Below, one piece after another: positions 42,970-52,283 of a DNA stretch of 64,000 bases. The translations under genes were made by a program, and so were the position numbers. The notes beneath the pieces are model-generated. The model had not been told where the DNA came from and made no database searches. It was given only the letters and a program-made list of their open reading frames with translations. The stretch is from Naasia sp. SYSU D00948 (GTDB lineage: Bacteria; Actinomycetota; Actinomycetes; Actinomycetales; Microbacteriaceae). Position 1 is the first letter of the stretch, and every line of letters begins with the position of its first letter. The DNA is taken from NCBI RefSeq assembly GCF_017916515.1, contig NZ_JAFMTA010000001.1, positions 1,601,127 through 1,665,126 on the forward strand, read 5' to 3'.

Positions 42970-44093
42970 CGCCGGACTCGGAGCTCGGCATCGGTCAGGT
43001 CGGCCTCGGCTCGATCACCGGCGCCCACCGTCAGGGGTACCGGCTGTACGGCCAGCCGGTCGTCGCGGGCTACGACCCGAACCCGGCCGCGCGCGCTCGC
43101 TTCGCCGAGGAGGAGCCGGACGCGACCGTCCACGAGACCCTCGAGAGCCTGCTGGCCGACCCCCGCGTGGGACTCGTCGACATCGCGACCCCGCACCACA
43201 GGCCGACCCGCCTCCCCGTCGTGCAGCAGATCGCCGACGCCGGCGTGCCGATGCTCATCCAGAAGCCCCTCGCCTACAGCTACGAGGACGCGCTCGAGAT
43301 GGTGCAGGCGATCGAGCGCAACGGCGTGACCGCGATGGTCAACCAGAACATGTGCTTCACGCCCGGCTCGCTGCGACTCGTCGACGCCCTCATGAAGGAC
43401 CGGGTCGTGGGGCGTCCCGACTTCGCGCAGGTCACGGTGCAGTACGTGTTCGATCTGCCCGACCACCCCTGGTTCGGCAAGGACGACCGCTGGTGGACGG
43501 GCGCGCTGACGGTGCACCACTTCGGTCTGCTGCAGCTCCTGTTCGGTCCCCCTGAGACGGTGTACGCCGTCACCGGGCGGGACGAGACGCAGCCGGGCGT
43601 GACCATCGACGGCTACGGGCACCTGCTCCTGCGCTACCCGAGCGGGATGTCGGTCGCGATCACGTCGACGGGCACGTACTACGGCACAGATCCCGTCCCG
43701 CACGGCAACGAGAAGCTGTGGATCCAGGGGCCGGAGGGGATCGTCGACTGGCGCCCCGAGGGCGGGCTCGCGGTGTCTCGGCGCAGCGGAGCGGAGTTCG
43801 AGGTCACCCGCGTCGACTGGGACCGCGAGCGCCGCTGGTTCCCCGACGCGTTCGGTCTCACGATGGCCCACTTCCGGCAGGCCCTGGCCGCCGGTCGGGA
43901 GCCGCTGTGCTCCGCTCAGGACAACCTGCACGTCATGGCGCTCATCGAGGCGGCCTACCGCTCCAGTGCGGAGAACCGGGTCGTTCCGCTCGCGGAGATC
44001 ATGGGGGACCGCTGGAACCCCGGGTACGGGACGGGGTGGTCCCACGGCTTCGGCGAGTGGGTGGCCCCGGAGGTGCTCGAGGTGACTGCGTGA
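42966..44093 (+). CDS. Gfo/Idh/MocA-family oxidoreductase (QKP variant)
   Basis: 375 residues. Rossmann start GIGQVGLGSITGAHRQGYRLYG and the dinucleotide motif VDIATPHHRPT. The usual EKP signature reads LIQKPLAYSYEDA: the catalytic Lys is kept but Glu is Gln. The C-terminal domain contains WWTGALTVHHFGLLQLLFGPPETVYAVTG (with an HH pair at the usual catalytic Asp/His position). It probably oxidises a sugar at C3 or a related position with NAD(P). ATGA overlap upstream and GTGA overlap downstream. Confidence 0.92.
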   Translation: MTPDSELGIGQVGLGSITGAHRQGYRLYGQPVVAGYDPNPAARARFAEEEPDATVHETLESLLADPRVGLVDIATPHHRPTRLPVVQQIADAGVPMLIQKPLAYSYEDALEMVQAIERNGVTAMVNQNMCFTPGSLRLVDALMKDRVVGRPDFAQVTVQYVFDLPDHPWFGKDDRWWTGALTVHHFGLLQLLFGPPETVYAVTGRDETQPGVTIDGYGHLLLRYPSGMSVAITSTGTYYGTDPVPHGNEKLWIQGPEGIVDWRPEGGLAVSRRSGAEFEVTRVDWDRERRWFPDAFGLTMAHFRQALAAGREPLCSAQDNLHVMALIEAAYRSSAENRVVPLAEIMGDRWNPGYGTGWSHGFGEWVAPEVLEVTA

Positions 44094-45013
44094 CCCGTCT
44101 CTCCTGGCAGGAGACCGGTCCCGAGACCGCCGCAGTAGTGACGGAGGAGGGCCGGCGCCTCGCCGACTACTCCTGGTCGGCGGCGAAGAACCACCCCTAC
44201 TTCTCGGCGGTGCGCCCGCTCCAGCACGACGGGATCCTCACGAACACCGCGCCGTGGGATCACCGGTGGCACCACGGCCTGTGGTGGTCGTGGAAGTTCC
44301 TCAACGGCGTCCTCTACTGGGAGGACCACCCGGGCTACGGCAACGGCAGCGGAGCGATGGGACGCTCGTACGTCACGGGCCACACGGTGGCGGCCGAGGA
44401 CGGCGCGGTCGACATCCGGGAGGAGCTCGAGTGGCGCCCGGACGGGTCGTCCGAGCCCGTGCTCCGCGAGCGGCGGTCGGTCCGGCTGCACGCCGACCTC
44501 GACGGTGTGGAGGCCTGGGCCCTCGACTGGGACTCCACGTGGACGGCCGCGACGCCCGTGGAGCTCAGCGTCACCTCCTACCCCGAGCACTGGTGGGGCG
44601 GCTACGCCGGGCTCAACTACCGCGCGGCGCGGTCGATGGCGGCGGGCGAGACGATCCTCGCCTCCGGGGACCGGACGGGGCGCGAGGCCGTGCACTCGCA
44701 CCCCGGCACGTGGGGCGCGCTCCTGGGGAACGTGGACGGGGCGGGGACCGACGAGCCGAACGAGCCGGCCTTCGGCGGGGTGGCGCTGCTCGCGCACCCG
44801 GCGAACGCGCCGCTGCCGCTGTACGTCTTCTCCGCGGCGGACGAGTTCGGCTTCCTCGCCACCGCGCCCCTCATGCACTCGACCAAGCGGCTCGCGGAGG
44901 GGGAGACCCTCCGCCTGCGGCACCGGGCGGTGGTCCTCGGCTCGGCCGTCGATCACGCAGCCCTCGACAGGCTTTCCCGCCACTACGGCGGGGAGGAACC
45001 CAGCACCAGCTGA
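44090..45013 (+). CDS. DUF6807 / PmoA-family protein
   Basis: 307 residues, cytoplasmic. Pattern PYFSAVRPLQHDGILTNTAPWDHRWHHGLWWSWKFLNGVLYWEDHPGYG, with a HRWHHGLWWSWKFLNG block, then SYPEHWWGGYAGLNYRAARSM. This is the DUF6807 (methane-oxygenase-associated PmoA-like) family, widely found beside Gfo/Idh/MocA oxidoreductases and sugar ABC transporters. The many His, Trp and Asp residues suggest a metal or sugar site, but its reaction is unknown. GTG start overlapping the previous stop. Confidence 0.88.
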   Translation: MTRLSWQETGPETAAVVTEEGRRLADYSWSAAKNHPYFSAVRPLQHDGILTNTAPWDHRWHHGLWWSWKFLNGVLYWEDHPGYGNGSGAMGRSYVTGHTVAAEDGAVDIREELEWRPDGSSEPVLRERRSVRLHADLDGVEAWALDWDSTWTAATPVELSVTSYPEHWWGGYAGLNYRAARSMAAGETILASGDRTGREAVHSHPGTWGALLGNVDGAGTDEPNEPAFGGVALLAHPANAPLPLYVFSAADEFGFLATAPLMHSTKRLAEGETLRLRHRAVVLGSAVDHAALDRLSRHYGGEEPSTS

Positions 45014-45040
45014 GAAACCCGCACCGAGAAAGGTATGTCA

Positions 45041-46303
45041 ATGTCGACTCACCGAAGGAAGAAGCTGTCGGCGCTCGCCGTCGCGGTACTCCCGATCGCG
45101 CTCCTGGCCGCCTGCGCCAGCGGCGGCGGAGGAGGAGGCGCCGGAGGGGACGCCGGAGGGGCGTCGGAGGACGAGGAGCTCACCCTCAGCGCGTTCGACT
45201 ACTACACGGACGAGCCCAGCCACACGAACATGGGCAACCGCCTCAACGAGTGCGCCGCCGAGGTCAACGCCACGGTCGAGCACCGGAGCGTGCCGTCGAA
45301 CCAGTACAACCAGCAGGTCCTGCAGGCGATCCAGAGCCGGGACATGCCGGACATCCTCATGGTCAACAACCCCGACCTGCCGCAGTTCGCGGAGACCGGG
45401 GCGCTCCGGCCGCTGACCGAGCTGGACATCGACACGAGCGCGTACTACGAGTCGGTGCTCAACGTCGGCACCTTCGAGGACGAGCTCTACGGCCTGGCGC
45501 CGAACGTGAACAGCCTCGTGCTCTTCTACAACGAGGCCATGCTGGCCGAGGCCGGCGTGCAGCCGCCGACCACGTGGGCCGAGCTCGAGGCCGCTGCGGC
45601 GGCGCTCACCACGCCGGACCGGTACGGCTTCGTCTACGCCGGCCAGGCCGGCACCGAGGGCACCTGGACGTTCATCCCGTTCCTCTGGTCGAACGGCGGC
45701 TCGCAGCTCGAGCTCGACGCACCGGAGGCCGTGGAGGCGCTGGAGTTCTACACCGGCCTTGCGCTCAAGGGATACGTCACCAAGGACGTCGTGAACTACA
45801 CCCAGGCGGACGCCAAGGACCAGTTCGCGGCCGGACGCGCGGCGATGATGATCAACGGTCCGTGGCAGATCCCGAGCCTCAACGAGACCGAGGGTCTCGA
45901 GTGGGCGAGCGTGCCGATCCCCGTGCCCAACGCCGGTGACGACGTCGTGGCCCCGCTCGGCGGCGAGCTGTGGACCGTCCCGGTCACCGACGACGAGCGC
46001 GAGCGCCGCGCGGCCCACATCGTGGAGTGCCTCAACGCTCCCGAGACTCAGCTCGAGACCGCGCTGCAGAACAACACGGTCCCGAGCAACGAGGAGGTCG
46101 CGCAGCAGCTGATCGAGGAGATGCCCGAGATGGCGTCGATCGTCGAGACCGTCGCGACGGCCTACCCGCTCACCGGCGACTCGGGCACCAAGTGGCCGAT
46201 CGTCAACGAGCAGATCTCCGTCGCGATCCAGTCCGTGATCACCGGCCAGGCCGACCCGCAGACCGCGATGGAATCGGCGCAGGCGATCGTGAGCGCGGAG
46301 TGA
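45041..46303 (+). CDS. ABC transporter sugar-binding lipoprotein
   Basis: 420 residues. ATG at 45041 is placed 7 nt after GAAAGG; an ATG two codons earlier is less well spaced. A type II signal peptide ends at LAAC, followed by a Gly-rich linker and the solute-binding fold (LTLSAFDYYTDEPSHTNMGNRL, MPDILMVNNPDLPQFAETG, AAGRAAMMINGPWQIP) typical of family 1 carbohydrate-binding proteins. Anchored outside, it delivers a sugar or glycoside to the permeases encoded next. Confidence 0.95.
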   Translation: MSTHRRKKLSALAVAVLPIALLAACASGGGGGGAGGDAGGASEDEELTLSAFDYYTDEPSHTNMGNRLNECAAEVNATVEHRSVPSNQYNQQVLQAIQSRDMPDILMVNNPDLPQFAETGALRPLTELDIDTSAYYESVLNVGTFEDELYGLAPNVNSLVLFYNEAMLAEAGVQPPTTWAELEAAAAALTTPDRYGFVYAGQAGTEGTWTFIPFLWSNGGSQLELDAPEAVEALEFYTGLALKGYVTKDVVNYTQADAKDQFAAGRAAMMINGPWQIPSLNETEGLEWASVPIPVPNAGDDVVAPLGGELWTVPVTDDERERRAAHIVECLNAPETQLETALQNNTVPSNEEVAQQLIEEMPEMASIVETVATAYPLTGDSGTKWPIVNEQISVAIQSVITGQADPQTAMESAQAIVSAE

Positions 46304-46313
46304 TCCTCCGGCC

Positions 46314-47315
46314 ATGACCAACTCGTCACTCATGGGTGACCGCACGAGCGTTCCCCGCCGCGCCGGAGGCGCGGCGGGGGACGCCCCGCGTCCGCCCGCC
46401 GACAGCGGCGCCCGGCGGCGCACGCTGCGGCCGAGAACCCGTTCCGCGCTCGTGACCTGGGCGTTCATCCTGCCCGCGGCGATCTATCTCGTCGTCTACT
46501 TCGGGTATCCCGTCGTCAGCAACCTGACGATGAGCTTCCAGGACTTCACGACGGCGACCTTCTTCACCGGCGAGGCCCCGTGGGTCGGCTTCGACAACTA
46601 CACAGCGGTCATCGCCTCCGGACTGTTCGGGAAGCTCACCGCCAACACCGCGATCTTCACGATCGTCTCCCTGACCGTGACCTTCCTCATCGGGCTCGGG
46701 CTCGCGCTGTTCTTCAACAAGTACTTCCCGCTGAACGGCGTGCTCCGCTCGATGCTGCTGCTGCCGTGGCTGCTGCCGCTCATCATCTCCTCGGCCGTCT
46801 GGCGGCGGATGATGGAGGGCGAGACCGGCATCCTCAACGTCGTGCTCGAGGGGCTCGGCCTCTCCGGCGTCTCCTGGCTGACCGATCCGAACATCGCGCT
46901 GTACTCGATCATCATCGTGAACATCTGGGTCGGCATCCCGTTCGTGATGGTGATCCTCTACGGCGGCCTGCAGGAGATCCCGAAGGACTACTACGAGGCG
47001 GCCGCGCTCGACGGCGCGACCGGCTGGCGCTCGTTCTTCAGCATCACGTGGCCGCTGCTGCGTCCCGTCGTGGTCGTCGTGCTCATGCTCGGGTTCATCT
47101 ACACGATCCGCGTGCTCGACATCATCCTGGCCCTCACGGGCGGCGGGCCGGCCAACGCCACGGAGACGTACGCGTCCCGGGCGTACCACCTGTCGTTCGT
47201 CAACTTCGAGTTCGGCCGCGGGGCCGCGCTCAGCAACATTCTGATCGTCGTCTCGCTGATCGTCGCGGCCTTCCAGCTGCGCGCGAACAAGCGGGCGAGC
47301 GACCTGGCGGGATGA
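46314..47315 (+). CDS. Carbohydrate ABC transporter permease (UgpA type)
   Basis: 333 residues; about six membrane helices after a long basic cytoplasmic N-terminus. The EAA motif EIPKDYYEAAALDGATGWRSFFSITWPLLRP lies in the last cytoplasmic loop. Forms the channel with the permease encoded next (ATGA overlap). No ATPase gene is in the cluster. Confidence 0.95.
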   Translation: MTNSSLMGDRTSVPRRAGGAAGDAPRPPADSGARRRTLRPRTRSALVTWAFILPAAIYLVVYFGYPVVSNLTMSFQDFTTATFFTGEAPWVGFDNYTAVIASGLFGKLTANTAIFTIVSLTVTFLIGLGLALFFNKYFPLNGVLRSMLLLPWLLPLIISSAVWRRMMEGETGILNVVLEGLGLSGVSWLTDPNIALYSIIIVNIWVGIPFVMVILYGGLQEIPKDYYEAAALDGATGWRSFFSITWPLLRPVVVVVLMLGFIYTIRVLDIILALTGGGPANATETYASRAYHLSFVNFEFGRGAALSNILIVVSLIVAAFQLRANKRASDLAG

Positions 47316-48139
47316 GGAACATGCCACGCGCACTCGAGAGCTACTCGCGCACGGCGATCGGCATCGTGATCGTCGCCCTTCTGCTGTTCCCCGTCTACTG
47401 GATGCTCAACACGTCGCTGCAGGGGAGTGAGAACCTCCTCGAGACGGAGTGGTTCCCGTTCGAGCTCAGCTTCCAGGGCTACCAGCGGGCCATCGAGACG
47501 CAGCTCGGCAACCTGGGGACCAGCCTGCTCATCTCGATCGGGTCGGTGATCGTGTGCCTCGCGATCGCTGCTCCCGCCGCATACGGGCTGTCGCGCACCA
47601 ACATCAGCACGCGGAGCATCGCGGTCTTCGTCATCCTGCTGCTGATCACGCAGATGATCCCCGGCATCGTCATCGCGAACGGCCTCTACCCGCTCTACAA
47701 CACCCTGGGCCTCCTCAACACGGTGCCCGGGCTGATCCTCGCGGACGCCTCTCACGGCATCCCGTTCTGCATCCTGCTCATCCGCGCGTTCATGCAGAAC
47801 ATCCCGCACTCGCTGCTCGAGGCGGCCAGGATCGACGGGGCGAGCGAGATCCGCCTCTTCCTCTCGGTCGTGCTGCCGCTCAGCCGCAACGCGCTCGTGA
47901 CGGCCGCGGTGTTCTCGTTCCTGTTCGCGTGGAGCGACTTCCTGTTCGCCCTCACGCTCACGAACGGGTCGAGCGTCGTCCCGATCACGCTCAGCATGTA
48001 CGTCTTCGTCGGCGCGCACACCCAGAGCTGGGCGGCGCTCATGGCGACGGCGACACTCGCGAGCATCCCGGCCGCGGTGCTGCTCGTGGTCGCGCAGAAG
48101 TACATCGCATCCGGAGTCACGGGAGGAGCGGTCAAGTGA
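47312..48139 (+). CDS. Carbohydrate ABC transporter permease (UgpE type)
   Basis: 275 residues, six membrane helices and the EAA motif SLLEAARIDGASEIRLFLSVVLPLSRN. ATG at 47312 overlaps the first permease; the stop overlaps the next gene (GTGA). Together with 45041 and 46314 products it makes a CUT1-type importer that must borrow an ATPase such as MsiK encoded elsewhere. Confidence 0.95.
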   Translation: MRNMPRALESYSRTAIGIVIVALLLFPVYWMLNTSLQGSENLLETEWFPFELSFQGYQRAIETQLGNLGTSLLISIGSVIVCLAIAAPAAYGLSRTNISTRSIAVFVILLLITQMIPGIVIANGLYPLYNTLGLLNTVPGLILADASHGIPFCILLIRAFMQNIPHSLLEAARIDGASEIRLFLSVVLPLSRNALVTAAVFSFLFAWSDFLFALTLTNGSSVVPITLSMYVFVGAHTQSWAALMATATLASIPAAVLLVVAQKYIASGVTGGAVK

Positions 48140-49335
48140 CCGATTCGTACAACGTCGCCATGATCGGCGCGGGTTTCATGGGCGCCGTCCACTCGCAGGC
48201 CTGGTCCTCGGTCGCCCGGTTCTTCCCGGGCCCGAGGCCGGTTCTGGCGGTCCTCGGCGCCCGCAACCCCGAGTCGACGCGCGCCGCGGCGGACCGGCTG
48301 GGCTGGCGGGAGGCGTCGACGGACTGGCGCGAGATCGTCGCCCGCGACGACATCGACGTCGTGGACATCGCCACCCCGGGCGACAGCCACGCGGAGATCG
48401 CGATCGCGGCCCTCGAGGCGGGCAAGCACGTGATCTGCGAGAAGCCGCTCGCCAACACCGTCGAGGAGGCCGAAGCGATGACGGCGGCGGCGGTGGCGGC
48501 CCGGGAGCGGGGTGTCCGCTCCATGGTCGCGTTCAACTACCGTCGCGTCCCCGCCGTCGCGCTCGCCCGGCAGTACCTCGAGGAGGGCCGGCTCGGCGAG
48601 ATCCGCCACGTCCGCGCCGACTACCTCCAGGACTGGATCGCGGATCCCGATTTCCCCCTCGTCTGGCGGCTGCAGAAGGAGCGGTCAGGATCCGGAGCGC
48701 TCGGCGACATCGGCGCCCACGTGCTCGACCTCGCCGAGCACCTCTCGGGTCAATCGATCGCCGAGGTCTCCGGCACCGTCAGGACCTTCGTGGAGCGCCG
48801 CCCGCTCGCCGGCGCATCCGAGGGGCTCTCCGCCACGGCCGCGGAGGAGTACGGGGAGGTGACCGTCGACGACGCGGCCGCGGTGCACGCCCGCCTGAAC
48901 GGCGGTGCCATGGGCACGGTTGAGGCCACCCGGTTCGCGACCGGGCGCAAGAACGCCATGCGGATCGAGGTGAACGGCTCGCTCGGCAGCATCGCCTTCG
49001 ACTTCGAGTCGATGAACGAGCTGCTCTACTACGACGGCCGGATCCCCGCTGCGGACGCGGGCTTCCGGCGCATCCTCGTGACCGAGCCCGACCACCCGTA
49101 CGCCGGCGCCTGGTGGCCCCCCGGGCACGGCCTCGGCTACGAGCACGCCTTCGTGCACGAGTTCGCGGACTTCCTCGCGGCCGTCGCCGACGGGCGCGAC
49201 CCGGAGCCGTCGTTCGAGCACGGCCTGCACATCCAGCGCATCCTCGACGCCGTCATCCGATCGGCGGAGGATGAGTCCCGTTGGACGTCCGTTGGCGCAC
49301 CCGTCCTCACCACGATCGAAGGAGATGCACGATGA
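48136..49335 (+). CDS. Gfo/Idh/MocA-family oxidoreductase
   Basis: 399 residues; GTG overlapping the permease stop. Rossmann start [33 protein letters not shown], canonical EKP motif ([15 protein letters not shown]), then the sugar-binding C-terminal domain with [19 protein letters not shown] (catalytic Asp/His region). Size and motifs resemble inositol dehydrogenase and the glycoside-3-oxidising enzymes. ATGA overlap with the second isomerase/epimerase gene. Confidence 0.95.
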   Translation: MTDSYNVAMIGAGFMGAVHSQAWSSVARFFPGPRPVLAVLGARNPESTRAAADRLGWREASTDWREIVARDDIDVVDIATPGDSHAEIAIAALEAGKHVICEKPLANTVEEAEAMTAAAVAARERGVRSMVAFNYRRVPAVALARQYLEEGRLGEIRHVRADYLQDWIADPDFPLVWRLQKERSGSGALGDIGAHVLDLAEHLSGQSIAEVSGTVRTFVERRPLAGASEGLSATAAEEYGEVTVDDAAAVHARLNGGAMGTVEATRFATGRKNAMRIEVNGSLGSIAFDFESMNELLYYDGRIPAADAGFRRILVTEPDHPYAGAWWPPGHGLGYEHAFVHEFADFLAAVADGRDPEPSFEHGLHIQRILDAVIRSAEDESRWTSVGAPVLTTIEGDAR

Positions 49336-50363
49336 CCCGTCCCATCACCCTGTTCACCGGCCAGTGGGCCGACCTGCCGTTCGAGGAGGTGGCGCGGCTC
49401 GCGGGGGAGTGGGGCTACGACGGCCTCGAGATCGCATGCTGGGGCGACCACCTGGACGTCGTCCGGGCCGCCGAGGACCCCGACTACGTGGCCGACCGCA
49501 AGGAGATCCTCGAGCGCAACGGCCTGCGCGTCTGGACGATCTCCAACCACCTGACCGGCCAGGCCGTGTGCGACGACCCGATCGACGAGCGGCACAAGGA
49601 CATCCTGCGCCCCCGCGTGTGGGGTGACGGGGACCCCGAGGGCGTCCGGCAGCGCGCGGCCGAGGAGATGAAGGCGACGGCGCGTGCGGCCAAGGCGCTG
49701 GGTGTCTCCACCGTGGCCGGCTTCACGGGGTCGAGCATCTGGAAGGCCGTCGCGATGTTCCCGCCGGCGAGCGCGGAGTTCATCGCGCGGGGCTACCAGG
49801 ACTTCGCCGACCGGTGGAACCCGATCCTCGACGTGTTCGACGAGGTCGGCGTCCGCTTCGCGCTCGAGGTGCACCCGTCGGAGATCGCGTACGACTACTG
49901 GACCGCGAAGGCCGCCCTCGACGCGCTCGACGGGCGGGCCGCGTTCGGGTTCAACTTCGACCCGAGCCACTTCATGTGGCAGGACCTCGACCCGCTGGTC
50001 TTCCTGCAGGACTTCGCGGACCGGATCTACCACGTCCACTGCAAGGAGTCGATCCGCCAGCTCAACGGCCGGAACGGTCGGCTCGGCTCGCACCTGCCCT
50101 GGGCGGACCCGCGCCGCGGCTGGGACTTCGTGTCGACGGGCCACGGCCACGTGCCGTGGGAGCCGATCTTCCGCAACCTGAACGCGATCGGGTACTCCGG
50201 TCCGACGAGCGTCGAGTGGGAGGACGCCGGCATGGACCGCATGATCGGCGCACCGGAGGCGCTCGAGTTCATCCGGAGGCTGGCGCAGATCCAGCCGCCC
50301 GCGGCCGCCTTCGATGCAGCCTTCTCCTCGTCTCGGGGGGAGGAGGTCCAGGCGCAAGCCTGA
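49332..50363 (+). CDS. Sugar phosphate isomerase/epimerase family protein, long form
   Basis: 343 residues; ATG at 49332 behind AAGGAG. TIM barrel starting [41 protein letters not shown]. Probable metal ligands: Glu in FALEVHPSE, Asp/His in [11 protein letters not shown], His in YHVHCKES and Glu in [10 protein letters not shown]. This longer form occurs with Gfo/Idh/MocA enzymes in glycoside gene clusters, and some relatives are C-glycoside or keto-glycoside cleaving enzymes. Isomerase, epimerase or lyase cannot be told apart here. Last gene of the operon; a perfect hairpin follows. Confidence 0.92.
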   Translation: MTRPITLFTGQWADLPFEEVARLAGEWGYDGLEIACWGDHLDVVRAAEDPDYVADRKEILERNGLRVWTISNHLTGQAVCDDPIDERHKDILRPRVWGDGDPEGVRQRAAEEMKATARAAKALGVSTVAGFTGSSIWKAVAMFPPASAEFIARGYQDFADRWNPILDVFDEVGVRFALEVHPSEIAYDYWTAKAALDALDGRAAFGFNFDPSHFMWQDLDPLVFLQDFADRIYHVHCKESIRQLNGRNGRLGSHLPWADPRRGWDFVSTGHGHVPWEPIFRNLNAIGYSGPTSVEWEDAGMDRMIGAPEALEFIRRLAQIQPPAAAFDAAFSSSRGEEVQAQA

Positions 50364-50372
50364 GTGCCTCCA

Positions 50373-50410
50373 GAAGGGGGTGACGCGGCAGCGGCCGCGT
50401 CACCCCCTTC
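50373..50410 (+). terminator. Terminator of the sugar operon
   Basis: Perfect 16-bp stem: GAAGGGGGTGACGCGG pairs with CCGCGTCACCCCCTTC around a CAGCGG loop, 9 bp after the stop at 50363. Weak T-rich tail (TCCGTATG). Confidence 0.85.
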
Positions 50411-50515
50411 TCCGTATGTCGGACCGGTCCTGACGCCACCGCTGTGCGGATCCGAGCGCAGCGGCGCGGGCGAACCGGCGAGGCGGCGCGGACCGGATCA
50501 GGCGACGAAGGACGG

Positions 50516-50662
50516 TCAGGCGAGGAAGATGAGGTTGCAGGACCCGCAGGACCAGTAGCCGAGCGGAGACTCGCCCTCGCTCTTCAGCGGCCCCTCGCAG
50601 GTGGGGCAGGTCGGAGCCGCGGCGTGCGCGCCGGTGGTGTCGACGGGGAGCGTGGTGGACAT
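50516..50662 (-). CDS. 48-residue zinc-ribbon protein
   Basis: ATG at 50662 with GGAAGG seven bases upstream and a promoter at 50714-50742. The product starts MSTTLPVDTTGAHAAAP and has CPTCEGPLKSEGESPLGYWSCGSCNLIFLA: two CxxC pairs 16 residues apart, a compact zinc ribbon. Such tiny ribbons occur as stand-alone regulators or as rubredoxin-like or Trm112-like adapters. No family name assigned. It lies on the opposite strand just after the sugar operon terminator. Confidence 0.75.
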   Translation of the reverse strand: MSTTLPVDTTGAHAAAPTCPTCEGPLKSEGESPLGYWSCGSCNLIFLA

Positions 50663-50713
50663 GGTGCCTTCCGGTGCGTTCGGGAGAACCCGACGTCGGC
50701 CGGGGTCCGGGAC

Positions 50714-50742
50714 ACGCTACGCGGCGCTTGTTCGAAGATCAA
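50714..50742 (-). promoter_or_regulatory. Promoter of the zinc-ribbon gene
   Basis: On the minus strand, TTGATC (50742-50737), a 17-bp spacer and TAGCGT (50719-50714). Gives a leader of about 45 nt with the GGAAGG site. Confidence 0.65.
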
Positions 50743-50961
50743 GTCGCTTGGACTGTGAGCTACTTCGGGAAGCGCGACGGCCGATCTCGTCCGGCACTCC
50801 CATCGCTCGCTTCTCGGAGCCGTCGCAGCCGCCACCACCGAGGGGGGCACACCTATGTCGCCCGGCGGCCGGTGTCAAGGTGCCCCCGGCGAGAGCTGGT
50901 CCGGGCGGGCGAGGCGGGAGCATGGGAGGGGCGCCGGGGCTCGGCGCCGGGAGGGCAGGCG

Positions 50962-51972
50962 ATGAAGTACCGATACCTGGGCAACAGCGGCATGAGAGTG
51001 TCCGAGATCACCTACGGGAACTGGCTGACGCACGGCTCGCAGGTGGAGAACGATGCGGCCGTCGCGTGCGTCCAGGCGTCGCTGGACGCCGGGATCAGCA
51101 CGTTCGACACCGCGGACGTCTACGCGAACACGGTCGCCGAGGAGGTGCTCGGCGTCGCGCTGCAGGGACAGCGCCGCGAGTCGCTGGAGATCTGCACGAA
51201 GGTGTTCGGGCCGATCGGGCCGAAGGGGCACAACGACCTGGGTCTGTCGCGGAAGCACATCTTCGAGGCGATCAACGGGTCGCTGCGCCGCCTGCAGACC
51301 GACTATGTGGACCTGTATCAGGCGCACCGGTACGACGTGGAGACTCCGCTCGAGGAGACGATGCAGGCCTTCGCGGACATCGTCCGCCAGGGCAAGGTGC
51401 TGTACATCGGGGTCAGCGAGTGGACCGCCGAGCAGATCCGGGCGGGCCACGAGCTCGCGACGCAGCTCGGCGTGCAGCTGATCTCGAACCAGCCCCAGTA
51501 CTCGCTGCTGTGGCGGGTCATCGAGGGCGAGGTGGTACCGACGTCCCAGGAGCTCGGGATCTCGCAGATCGTGTGGTCGCCGCTCGCGCAGGGCGTGCTC
51601 ACCGGCAAGTACCAGCCGGGTGCCGAGCCGCCGGCCGGCAGCCGGGCCACGGACGACAAGGGCGGGGCCGACATGATCGCCCGCTGGATGAAGGACGACA
51701 TCCTCGAGGGCGTGCAGCGCCTCCGTCCGATCGCGGACGACCTCGGCATCTCGATGGGGCAGCTCGCCCTCGCCTGGGTGCTGAAGAACGACAACGTCGC
51801 GTCCGCGATCGTCGGCGCCTCGCGTCCGGAGCAGATCGCCGAGAACGCGGCGGCGATCGACGTCGAACTGGACGACGAGACGATGCGGCGGATCGACGAA
51901 GCGGTCGGCGACCTCGCGGAGCGCGACCCGGCCCTGACGGCCAAGTCCTCCCCGGCGAAGCGCGAGGCATAG
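50962..51972 (+). CDS. Aldo/keto reductase
   Basis: 336 residues; ATG at 50962 with a weak GAGGG site. TIM-barrel reductase of the voltage-gated channel beta-subunit-like group: MKYRYLGNSGMRVSEITYGNWLTHG, catalytic Asp/Tyr in FDTADVYANT, Lys in ICTKVFGP and His in YQAHRYD, and the NADPH-binding IVGASRPEQIAENAAA. It reduces aldehydes or ketones, or works in the reverse direction on sugars. Adjacent to, but separately transcribed from, the sugar operon. Confidence 0.93.
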   Translation: MKYRYLGNSGMRVSEITYGNWLTHGSQVENDAAVACVQASLDAGISTFDTADVYANTVAEEVLGVALQGQRRESLEICTKVFGPIGPKGHNDLGLSRKHIFEAINGSLRRLQTDYVDLYQAHRYDVETPLEETMQAFADIVRQGKVLYIGVSEWTAEQIRAGHELATQLGVQLISNQPQYSLLWRVIEGEVVPTSQELGISQIVWSPLAQGVLTGKYQPGAEPPAGSRATDDKGGADMIARWMKDDILEGVQRLRPIADDLGISMGQLALAWVLKNDNVASAIVGASRPEQIAENAAAIDVELDDETMRRIDEAVGDLAERDPALTAKSSPAKREA

Positions 51973-52283
51973 CGGAAGCGCCGCCGACGGCGCCTCCCGC
52001 CGCCTCCGGACGCCGAGCGCGCCTCCCCACGCCGAGCGCGCCGCCCCCAGCGTGCCTCTGGCCGCCGCCGAGCGCGCCGCGGTTCGCCGAGTGCTGCTTG
52101 GCGCACCGAGCGCACCCCGTGCCTAGGGTGCGCTCGGTGTTTCGCGGCGCAGTCGGCGTGCTCGACTGCGCCGCGGCGATGGGACGGTAGCAGAGAGGGC
52201 GGTCGCCGGCTCGCGACCGCTCCTCGGCTTGCCCCCGGACCGTTCCCGATGGTGGGGTGGAGGGAGTCGACGGAAGGAGTCGC
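51973..52283. other. Gene-free stretch with GC-rich repeats
   Basis: About 310 bp with three copies of GCCGAGCGCGCC (about 52011, 52030 and 52068) and the strong hairpin listed separately. No supported gene on either strand; long frames here are shadows. Confidence 0.6.
52104..52139 (+). terminator. Hairpin after the aldo/keto reductase gene
   Basis: Perfect 14-bp arms CACCGAGCGCACCC and GGGTGCGCTCGGTG around CGTGCCTA, followed by TTTCG. Probably terminates transcription before the ThuA-like gene. Confidence 0.7.
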
